Of a stretch of 30,169 bases of DNA, positions 11,001 to 19,900 are shown in pieces. Both the position numbers and the translations under genes were made by a program. The notes under the pieces were generated by a model. It worked only from the letters and a program-made list of their open reading frames with translations, had not been told where the DNA came from and ran no database searches. Positions within the stretch are counted from its first letter, which is position 1. Every line of letters begins with the position of its first letter. Origin of the DNA: Cerioporus squamosus (taxonomy: Eukaryota > Basidiomycota > Agaricomycetes > Polyporales > Polyporaceae); the NCBI GenBank assembly GCA_022592435.1, contig JABYQS010000328.1:1-30169 (forward strand), in the 5' to 3' direction.

Positions 11001-11474
11001 AGCCCGGGTGCGGACGACGGCGGCAACGGGGGGAGAGAGCGGGACCGGGACCGGGACGTGCACGCGCGGAGCGACAGCTCGACGCTGTCGTCGCTGCCGT
11101 CGCTGTCGACGATGCACTCGTCGTCGTCGCTGTCGTCGATCCCGGAGACGCCGCGGACGGAGGACTCGGGGGGCCGGTTTGGGTTCCAGCAGGGCGGGTT
11201 TGGGTTTGGGACGCCTGCGCGGAGGTTGTCGACGTCTGCGTCCATGTCGTCTCCCTCTTCGTCGCCGTCGCCGTCGCTGTCGATTGGGCAGGTGCTTGAG
11301 CGGACGAAGACGAGGGACAGGGCGGGATCGGGCAGCATCGGGGGCGGCTTTGGGAGTCTTGGGAAGGCGGCTGGCGTTCGGACGCAGCAGCCGGAGATGG
11401 ATGAGATCTTGAGGCGGCTGAGGGCGTTTGGGCAGGGTGTGGGCGTGGGCGTGGGCGTGGGCGGGTCGCCGTGA
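8060..11474 (+). CDS. Large low-complexity protein with one coiled coil; start codon out of frame
   Basis: Function not recognised. Two exons are supported: about 8060-8399 and 8906-11474, joined in phase 2 over a 506-nt intron (GTGAGC...TGCAG); the product is about 970 residues. The first exon reads SRTSDISDFLRGRHD, then KNRSKFAFLGRKRKPS, a basic motif of the sort found at the N-terminus of Ser/Pro-rich mushroom proteins. Most of exon 2 is Ser/Pro/Thr-rich and likely disordered. The only ordered stretch is a charged helix of about 60 residues, encoded near 10150-10330 (EQLREALRLQHEKYTRLSAY to YDREMKGLKWL), a probable coiled coil. The C-terminus has MDEILRRLRAFG before a Gly-Val repeat. The good-context ATG at 8060 is one base out of frame with exon 1; the nearest in-frame ATG is at 7774, in sequence that looks like leader. 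Exon 2 is well supported; the start is not. Confidence 0.7.
8400..8905 (+). other. Unusually long intron (506 nt)
   Basis: It is bounded by GTGAGC and TATATGCAG, and joining the flanks keeps the frame. Inside I see stop codons in the flanking frame and no clear extra exon. A short open frame at 8498-8728 lacks splice support. Confidence 0.6.
11441..11463 (+). repeat. GTGGGC tandem repeat encoding Gly-Val
   Basis: Four near-perfect six-base units just before the stop of the large coiled-coil protein encode GVGVGVGVGG. Such hexamer repeats vary in length without breaking the frame. Confidence 0.7.
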
Positions 11475-11820
11475 GTGGCGTGCTCGGTGCGATTCTTGTC
11501 TCTGGCTCTCTGATCCCTTGTCCCCCCCCTCCTCCCTCACCGCCCCCTCCCCCAGGCCTGCGACGAGGAAAAGGAAGCCTGAGCTTCCATGGCTTGGATA
11601 ACCTCTCCGACTCTGAATGGATGAACCAGACACTCGCACACTCGTTGACGATTTTTTCTCTTTTGGTTTGTTCTACTGTGACATACGCTACACATCCCTC
11701 ATCCACACGTCCGCACATCCGCACGTCCACCCTTTCGCAGGTTCTTGATTCTTAATATTCCTCACTCCTCCTCATCTCGTCCCGCACCGCACTGCGACCC
11801 ATATATTTTTCCACCCGCTC

Positions 11821-11850
11821 GCACTCGCACTCGCACTCGCACTCGCACTC
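11821..11850. repeat. Hexanucleotide microsatellite, five GCACTC units
   Basis: Five perfect GCACTC units in a row, in the 3' flank of the large coiled-coil gene. Confidence 0.9.
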
Positions 11851-12310
11851 TGCATACGCGCAAGATATCCTCTCGGGCCTCCCTCCTCTCGTACATCGTA
11901 CATCGTTATCGCGTTATCCTACTACTACTGCCATGGACATATATACTCGAGTTTCTGAGCTTACGGTTCCCTCCCCCGTTATACGTATACATACACGCTG
12001 CTGCTGCATACTTGGATATGGATACTATATAGTACGCGGGCACTACGGGAAGATGGGATAGTGATGATACCTCCTCTCTCCACACATGCGCTGCACGCTC
12101 GTTATTCTCCCGCATCTCGTTTCCCGTTACCCGATTCCGGTCCCAACCCCAATCCCCAACCCCCAACTTCCTCCTCCCCCCCGCTCCCTCCTCTTTGCAT
12201 TGCGTTCTCGTCTGCAGTCGCGCTTGTTTTGTTCTCTCGGATCCGCCTCCGCCTCCGCCGCCGCCTCCGTTTTCGAGTCCCAACCCCGTCTGGCCGCTCT
12301 CGAGTTCCAT

Positions 12311-12397
12311 CCCTCGCCGTGGCGGTCTCGTTACTTCATCCCTCGCCGTGGCGGTCTCGTTATTTCATCCCTCCCGGGGCGGCCTCGTTACTCGTCA
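12311..12397. repeat. 29-bp tandem repeat, about three copies
   Basis: Copies at 12311-12339 and 12340-12368 differ at one base; a third at 12369-12397 is more diverged. Each starts CCCTCGCCGTGG or similar and ends around TCGTTA. A short TCGTCAC repeat follows directly. Confidence 0.85.
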
Positions 12398-12672
12398 CTC
12401 GTCACTCGTCGTGTTCGTTCTCTGTTGAATCGTCGCCTCCCTCCTCCTCGTCTCGCGCATCGTTCTAGAAGCCATGAACGTGTATTTCTTACTGTAATAT
12501 ATGTGTCTTGTTCGGATCGTTACCGTTGCCGACCAGGATCAGGTTGAATGGCGAATGTTGGGGAATTTCGGCGCAAAGTTTTGGCTTCACGGACTCTAGT
12601 CCTGCGGGCGTCTAACTCTAGAAGCGCCAGACCTTACCATTTTGAGACCGCATGCCGCTTTCTGCCGCCTCT

Positions 12673-12704
12673 GAGTCGGGCACGCCGCCTGTCGTGCCCG
12701 ACTC
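12673..12704. repeat. Perfect 12-bp inverted repeat with 8-nt loop, followed by TTTT
   Basis: GAGTCGGGCACG at 12673-12684 is matched exactly by CGTGCCCGACTC at 12693-12704, with CCGCCTGT between them and four T immediately after. RNA from the plus strand would form a strong GC-rich hairpin. The position between convergent genes could suit a small RNA or a 3'-end structure, but no function can be shown. Confidence 0.85.
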
Positions 12705-13370
12705 TTTTGGCGTCGTCTGGTACGGCGTGCTCGCGTTGCTGTCCCGTGTGCCAATAGTCATCGGGCGGACTTTGTGCATTCGCCTGCCACGTATCTCCTT
12801 TACTGCGGGCTTGCAGCTTTAAATAATACATAGGTTCATTAGCGACTGAAATGCGAACTTTAAAGCGAGGTAAATGAGCTTCTGCATGGCTGTGGTTTGT
12901 GCAGAGCAAGCCACAGCCTTGTAGAGCATATGCGTACACCTCTCAATTTGTGATATCATTAAACGCGCCCGCTCTGAAGCCCGAGAGGGAGGAGAAAACA
13001 GTGCTCACTGCGCCAGACAGCGACGAGGAAGGCGGGCACAGCGAGCACAAGTTCGCCGTGAACGAGGGCCCGGATCAGTGAGGACTGATCAACTTACCAT
13101 AAATGGCTTAGTCTGGGCGGAATCACGGGCAAATTGGAGGCTGATACATAATCTGTGAACCCAAGTTCGAGAGCTCCGGACCTTCGACATTCAACCTGAT
13201 CCTGCTCGGCAACGGTAATCGTGCGGTATGCGTGCGGAAGGACGGGAGTGTGCCTCGAGCCTCAGGCTGAGGAGGCTTGGACACCGTTGAGGGTGCTGTG
13301 CGTCATGGTAGTGATAGTGGTAATACAATCACTCGTACATGCCCTGCGTCTCATATATGCCGTCCACGAG

Positions 13371-16137
13371 CTACAACTTGGAGCGCAGGACGACCAGCTG
13401 TCCTCGAGCGACCATCTCGCGCGCTCGCTCCCGCAGGACGCGTCGCAGCAGCTTGCCGCTCGGGTTCTTCGGGATGGCGTCGACGAAGTCGACCCCCGCC
13501 AGCCGCTTGTACGATGTCTTGTGGTCGGAAACATGCTGCCATCGTGGTTGATATGTCGTTCAACAGTAAGGTGTTCGGAACCGATGCGAGCTCCGGAGAG
13601 AATGACCACGCACCTTCATGATCATCTCTTTCATCCTCGCACGTTCCCCCAAGCTCCCCCGGACACGAGCCTGCGCATCGGGCGCGAGGACGACGAACGC
13701 GACGGGGAGCTCGCCGCTGAACTCGTCCGGGACGCCGACGACGCCGACGTCCGCGACGGCCGGGTGGTCGAGCAGGTGGCCCTCGAGCTCGGAGGGCGCG
13801 ACCTGGAGCCCGCGGACCTTGATGAGCTCCTTGATGCGGTCGACGATGAAGAGCTCTTTGCGCGGGGTGATGGTTACTTCGTCCCCGGTGCGGATCCACC
13901 TGGGGTGTGCGGTTGCGTGTCAGGACATTGCCATGCTATGCTGGAGGGTGGAGCGGGAATACAGGGGAGGCTTACCCGTCGTAGTACGTTTCTGCGGTCC
14001 TGTGGGGGAGTGACTCAGTCTCTGCTTGGAGTCCCGGCGCTGCGCAGAACAGCTACAGAGAGAGACTCACGCAGTGGGGTTGTCGAGGTAGCCGAGCGAT
14101 TGTGACGGGGTGTGCAGGTGCAGCTCGCCGAGCTCGTTGTATCCAGCGAGGGATCCGTCGGGCTTCACTACTCGCGCGATGATCCCGGGAAGGAGCACGC
14201 CCGCACTCCCTGGGGTTGCGACTTGTCGGTCGTGCGGGATGAAGGTCACACCGGTGGCGACTTCTGTCATGCCTGCATGGAGCTTGTCAGAGTGTCGTCG
14301 ACCATGTTGAATGCGAGACGACGGACCGTATCCCTGGCCGATGATGCAGTTCGGGAGGGTGCGCACCAGTTGCTCTTGGAGCTCGGCGCTGAGAGGCGCT
14401 GCGCCGCTCATGAGGAAGTATACTGAGCTCAGGTCGTAGTTCTTCACGATTGGGCTCTAAGGATGGTGAGGCGGGGTCTCAGTAATATGTGGTGAGTATA
14501 TACGCGTACCTTGCATAGCAGGAGAACTTGGGGTGGTACGATACTGAGTGGGGAAAGGTTTCAGCGCATGCCGCGCCAAAGTGAATACGATCGAAGACTA
14601 ACCATAGATGTGTCACTCGATATTGTTGAATGCTCCGGAGCATCCGCTCAAGGGAGAACTTCGCTGATACGACGATGGTACTCTTCGAAATCAAAGTTAA
14701 GGATAACTCTAGCCGCGGCGATGTGCGACGACGACTCACTCCCAGGACCATGCTTCCGAAGAGCAACATGTGCATGCCATATGCATCTGTCCGGGACACT
14801 GAGCCTGTCTCTGCAGTCTTAAGTTACCAGCTTACGGTAGAAAGGAACGACTGCAGGAGCACAATGTCAGTGCCGCCCTCTTGGAGTGCAAGAAACACAA
14901 CGTACTCGCCAAAGAAACGCTTCCAGGTCGATACATCTTGCGCTCTGTTGGCACGCTCTCGTCATTCAGGTTCACGTATTGGGCGATTTGCACCAGGTTC
15001 ACGATGATCCCATAGTGCGTGATCATGACTGCCTGGATAATCAGCGTATTTAAGTCCTCCGGAGTGCGCGCATGCAGGCTGGGAGATTGAGACCTTCGGT
15101 TTACCGGTCCTCCGGAGTGCGCGCATGCAGGCTGGGAGATTGAGACCTTCGGTTTACCGGTCGTACCGCTGGAGAATGACAGCAACGCAAGTTTTGTCTT
15201 TGCACCACCCGGCAAGAGTCGGAGAGGCGTGAACTGTTGTACCTGGCTGAGTCCGAGCTTGACAAGGTGTTGGATATTAGCGAACGGCGATCCCGCCACG
15301 GAGTCGAATAGTATGATACGGTCCGGCGGGATTTCATGAATTCGTGCCGCCTCTAGAGCCACAGGCAGCACCAATGGATGCACAATCAGTATGCGCGCTT
15401 TGGTGAGTCGCAGTTGGTACACCAGCTCTTCGGCGGTGTATGTAGGATTCGCGGTCCTGGAGTGCATCACATGAGCGACGAGCGAGCGGGATAGCGCGCA
15501 ACTTACGAGACGATGCCGCCCAGCTTCTGTACCGCCCTGTGAGGCAGTCAGGATTGCTCTCAAGCTGGCTCAGGCATCGTCGAGGGACCTACCAAAGCGC
15601 AATTACGTAATCTGGAGCGGGCCATCGTCAGTAGAAGAACACGGTTTTGTTTGAAGACGCAGCGGTGTACCTATATGATTCGGACTGAATATGCATGCTA
15701 GTGTGAGCATCAGTAAGTATCCGTGTGTCCGTGGGAGTGAGCAATGTCAGAAGCCTCACCGACATCATCATGCCCTAGACATGAGGAGAACCACAGCATT
15801 TCAGTAAAGGCCCCGAGAACTGTGCGTCGCGCAGCTGACCTATGTTCCAGCGTATCTTCAGCGCGTTCGCTAGTCCATGTACTCGTGCTCGTAGCTGGTG
15901 TGGTGCAGCCCTGACGATCAGCGGATGTCCCCAGTCTGTAGGAGATGGTTCGGTGCATGGCACAACACCCACCTCGTCTGACCCAATTCCTCGTCCTGTC
16001 TCCTCCTCGATGAGGACAGGCCGCAGGCTATACCATTGGGGTTTGACTGGATGTTGCTCGTGTAAGACGAACTGCTCAATAGTCAGGTCGTCTGAAACAT
16101 GCAGCAGAGGACCGCCATCGGCACAGATCTCAGGCAT
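13371..16137 (-). CDS. Acyl-CoA synthetase / 4-coumarate-CoA-ligase-like enzyme, peroxisomal (PTS1)
   Basis: An ANL-superfamily enzyme: it adenylates a carboxylic acid with ATP and transfers it to CoA. My model has 17 exons, from 16137 downward: 15973-16137, 15840-15894, 15760-15774, 15671-15697, 15593-15611, 15507-15536, 15147-15456, 14906-15032, 14836-14850, 14740-14786, 14603-14682, 14510-14543, 14327-14456, 14071-14272, 13976-13999, 13614-13899 and 13371-13535. These total 1731 nt (576 residues), and every phase closes. Signature motifs are intact: LSFSSGTTGKPK (196-207), GYGMTE (to 355), WIRTGD (428-433), VDRIKELIKVRG and NPSGKLLRR with the catalytic Lys550. Length and N-terminus (GPLLHVSDDLTIEQF) fit fungal 4CL-like ligases. 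The last residues are SKL, a canonical peroxisomal signal, suggesting activation of fatty or aryl acids for peroxisomal oxidation. The substrate cannot be read. The start is ATG 16137; an upstream TTG at 16173 was not used. A 53-bp duplication covers the donor of exon 7. Confidence 0.93.
15055..15160. repeat. Perfect 53-bp tandem duplication across an exon-intron junction
   Basis: Positions 15055-15107 and 15108-15160 are identical and directly adjacent. On the minus strand each copy contains the end of the ATP-binding motif codons (Thr-Gly-Lys-Pro-Lys) followed by GTCTCA, so the splice donor is duplicated. Using the first donor met in transcription gives a 114-nt intron; removing one copy would give an ordinary 61-nt intron. 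Confidence 0.95.
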
Positions 16138-16964
16138 GATGAGGGGGCTAGGGATGCGGTAGGTGCGTGACAAGAGCCGGCAACATCAAAAGCTGCTGGG
16201 ACGGAGTATATATGAGACAAGGAACCGAGGGAAGCTCAGAACCTATCGTCGTGAGTAAGTTATCCTGTATGCCGTATAGCCGACTTACCGGGCCAGCAGT
16301 GTTCTCGCGCAGGTTCCCGCATACAAATGACATCGCGTACACAGTGTGGGAGGCAAGGCATCATGATGCGAGACACTGGTGGGTCTCCCTCAGTCGGAAA
16401 AGCTGCTAGCTACGGAGGAAGTCGTGGATGAGTATTCTTATTACACCTTCATGACCAGCCTCACCTGAGTTGGCCCCCGGCCGAGTGCGCATGAGCCTGG
16501 AAGGTCGAAAAGTCTACAACACAACATCCAGATCCTGCGGACTGCCGCGCGGTTCCGCGGAAGCAAGCTGGAGTACAATAAATTCGAAGTGTATGACATC
16601 CAATGTCGACTGGAGTCGGAGGACTGAGCGGTGCTGGCCACAATCCGGCGTATCCCGGCCGGTTAAATAGCGCTTCAAGTCCATGTGCACGGGTTACGAT
16701 GTCGCAGTCTCTTTTCTCCTCCTGTACGATGCGAGTGACTGCACAAGATTCGATTCCAGGAAGACGGCAGTGACGAGAACTACAGTGTCATTACATATCA
16801 TGCGGTACATTCAGCAGCAAGGACAGCACAACATGACAGCAAGGGACAGACGGATCAACAAGAACACTGAACAAGAACTAAAGTAGAGGCGAATAAGCAT
16901 ACCGGGTAGCCACACCAATCATCACATAGCGGGGTATCGAGTATCTCGAGGACTGTCCTCTGTG
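16138..16964. other. Intergenic region between the scc3 gene end and the ligase gene start
   Basis: Both flanking genes are on the minus strand, so this holds the 3' flank of scc3 and the promoter of the ligase gene. Short open frames here (for example minus 16148-16342 and minus 16441-16641) show no domain and no splice pattern. Nothing else was recognised. Confidence 0.5.
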
Positions 16965-19900
16965 CTAATGACGGACGCGCTTCCGACGGATCTGAATCTC
17001 AGAAGCCTGAGTCTCTTGCGATGCTCCAGCGGCGGAAGGGGAGCCGGGGGCTCCGTCGTGGTCAACACCATTCGTTGTCGTGTCGTGCATTTCCTCGTCC
17101 TCGGGCTCGTCAGAGCGGCCGCGCTTGCGAGACGGCTTCGGTGTCTCGACAGCCTGAGACTCCTCAGGTTCTGGTTCTTCCAATTCCTCTGGGGGAACGG
17201 ACTCGCGTGCGGAGGAGAGCGGTGTGAGGGAGTTGAGGTCGCGCGCAGGAGTCGGCGACGGGGACCTCGACGGAGACTTCGACGGGGACTCCGTACGAGG
17301 CTTCTTGGGGGACCCCCTACTACGCACAGGACGCGGCTTTGGACGCGGCTTCGGAGTCGTCGTGGCAGCAGGCGCGCCTTGCTCATCTTCCGAAGCGCCA
17401 GCGTGTTCTCCTTCAGACAACTCGCCATTCTGCGCAGCGCGACTAGCTGGCTTCGCCCGTGTTGCCCGATCGACGGCGCCGTTCGTCATGAGACCCTCGA
17501 CCTCACTGGCTTCGCCAGCTTCTTCGTCGGTCGTGACGAATTCGGCGCTCTTCCCAGCACCTTTTCGTTTCCTGCCCTTGCCTCCAGCACCTGAGGCGAG
17601 TGATCGTCAGCCTCTATGCTGCCGTATATTTCATCCGTGCACACCTTTTTCCTTGTGCATGGCTGCAGTGAGCTTCTTCTCGTAGGCGCGATAGGGCTCC
17701 CAAAACTTCGACGTCGGGGAGATCTCCGACTTCGCCTGCGCGATGATGTTGTCCAAGTGCGCTTTGCTGTGCGTTCAAGGACTGTGAGCACGACTACCTG
17801 ATCACATACTGAGGCACTCACATCGTCAGGGAGTCTCGACTATCGATATGAGACAACAGTGGCAGCAGCACACGGAAGAACTTGATGCACTTGTTCCGCG
17901 CTTTCTTGTTCTTCGTGCTCTCATAACCCGCGAGTCGCTTGCCTACCCAACTGAGGGAAGTCGTCTGGATCTCAACGACGTACTTGCTGTCCAGCCGACG
18001 GACCACAGCCAGCTGGGCGCCGCGCAGGAGTAGGCAAGTCGACAGTAGCTTGCCAAGGGCGATCGAGTGCTCCTCGGTGTGCTCGACTGAGTCAAGATAG
18101 AGCGAGAACGACTGCGGGAAGGCTCGTCACGACATGATCGCCTTGATACCACTCTGCACTCACCTCCTGGAGCGCCTGGCAGATGATGGCGACGACTGCT
18201 TCACCATTGTTCTTATACATACCCTCCTCACGAAGAATCTCCACGATCACTTTCGAACAAAGGTCGAATGTCGGTCCGAGACGGCCATAATGCGCCAAGA
18301 TCGTAGCAGCGTGCCGGAAATGGATGACGCCGGCCCTGATCGAACGCAGGAACGTCGTGACCACACCGACAAACACGTACTCCCTCTCAAGCTGAGCACG
18401 AGTTTGAGGACGTGGACCTAAAGATCGGTTGGGGTGAGCCGGGAATGGTCGATGCTCGCACAGTACGTGGCCGACATACCTGATGAGGCGGCCTTTACCC
18501 CCTTCTTGCCACGCCCCTTCTTGCCTCTGGCGGGCTCTGCGTGTGCTGGTTCCTCTTCCTCATCTTCATCCTCACCGCTGCTCGCATGCTCTTCCGGCGC
18601 TCTTTCGGCCAGTTCCTCTGCATAGCGCTCAATTTCGGCCTGTACGAAGCCAGCGCAACGATACTGCACTTCATCGTCAAGGGACAGAGGAAGCGCGGCA
18701 GTGGGCAACCTGCTGCCATCCGGGGCGGTGGTCTCAGTGGCACAGAAGAGGATGTGGAGAGTGAGCAGGCTCTGAAAAGCCTGTGGTTTCCACTCATCAA
18801 CACACGGGACAGGGAAAGCTTCGAGAACACACGCACCGCCCTACGGACTCCTTCCACCGTGTTCGACTGCGTGCCGACTGCGAACTCGACCAGCTTCTCA
18901 AGGAGGGACTCCCGCTCGTCCTTGAGCTTGTCTCGGAACTGCAACTCTTCGGGCGAGAGCTCGGCCGCTGCTGGAAGACTCCGCGCCTTCCACATAATGT
19001 GCAGGGTGAGGAGCTGCAAAGCACGATCTACCATCTGCGGAAACGAGTCAGTCACACACTAAGAGCAAACATACTGCAAGCGCACCATGGCTTCCTCCTT
19101 GTACCCAAGGCGCCCTCGTTCTGCGAGCGCGCTCATGATGTCCCAAGCGCTGCTCTGCTTTCCGCCCTCATCTTCCTCCATCCAAGAAGTCATGTCGCGG
19201 ATCCCGAATAAGGCAGCGATACGAGCGCAGATAGCCCCTAGAGACAAGACCTCGTCCTCTGTGAAGGAGGCAACCTCAATCTCGTCGCGACCGGCGATGG
19301 CGTCCCTCAAGGAGGTGGACAGCTCATCTTCCAGTTCGAGGATCTTCGTACTGTTTGTCTTCGACAGACCCGTTGCGTCCATCATGCGCCGGATGGTCGC
19401 GACGGCGTTGGCGAGCACGACGGGGGATGAATGCGACAGGAACTGCTTGGTGACATCTTCCCACAAGCTGGAGTAGGCCTAAGGATCGCACACACTTAAG
19501 TCCAGGCGTGGTCTGTGACATAGTGATAGGACGCACCGTCATCATCCGCATTTCGAGGTACATGTCGAGATTCATCAGCTGAGGAATGAGCAAAACGTCT
19601 GATATCCTGCTCTCGTCCGTCTGGTGTTTCACGAACAACCTCGGCAGCGCTTTGATCAACGCGCGAGTTATTTCGGACGATGTATTATCCTCATCGGCCT
19701 AAAAACCACTATGTAAGTCAAACGTCACACGTAAACGGTGATGATACGTACCTTCTTCGCGGTGGCAGCGTCTGCCAGTGCCTTGCGCAAAGTAGCGACG
19801 AACATCTCCAGAAGGACCGCTTCTTCGACTTCTTCGAGGCGATAAGCTTCATCCACAGTCTCGTCAGAGGCAGCCTGCTTGCCCTTCGAACGAGATGCAG

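Larger units (their letters stand above)
11475..13370. other. Intergenic region between convergent genes, with short repeats
   Basis: About 1.9 kb lying 3' of both flanking genes. It holds a hexamer repeat (11821-11850), a 29-bp repeat in about three copies (12311-12397) and a perfect inverted repeat (12673-12704). The T/C-rich stretch 12070-12430 is open in several frames but has no protein-like content. A short acidic frame ending at 13081 and a segment near 13160-13220 look faintly coding but cannot be joined into a model. Confidence 0.5.

Noticed and set aside
9720..11639. 639-residue open frame on the minus strand (and a 601-residue one at 9533-11338)
   Set aside because: Antisense to the large plus-strand protein. 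The length follows from GC-rich, Ser/Pro/Arg codon bias; the translations are Arg-rich and show no domain.
13221..14105. 294-residue plus-strand frame
   Set aside because: Antisense to the C-terminal exons of the acyl-CoA synthetase, where the minus strand carries recognisable motifs.
15775..16173. Start of the acyl-CoA synthetase at TTG 16173
   Set aside because: A non-ATG start is unnecessary. ATG 16137 begins the family-like N-terminus, and the open frame continuing past 15973 runs through an intron.
16725..16770. tRNA-like T-arm sequence (GATTCGATTCC)
   Set aside because: No matching acceptor stem, D arm or anticodon arm could be paired around it.
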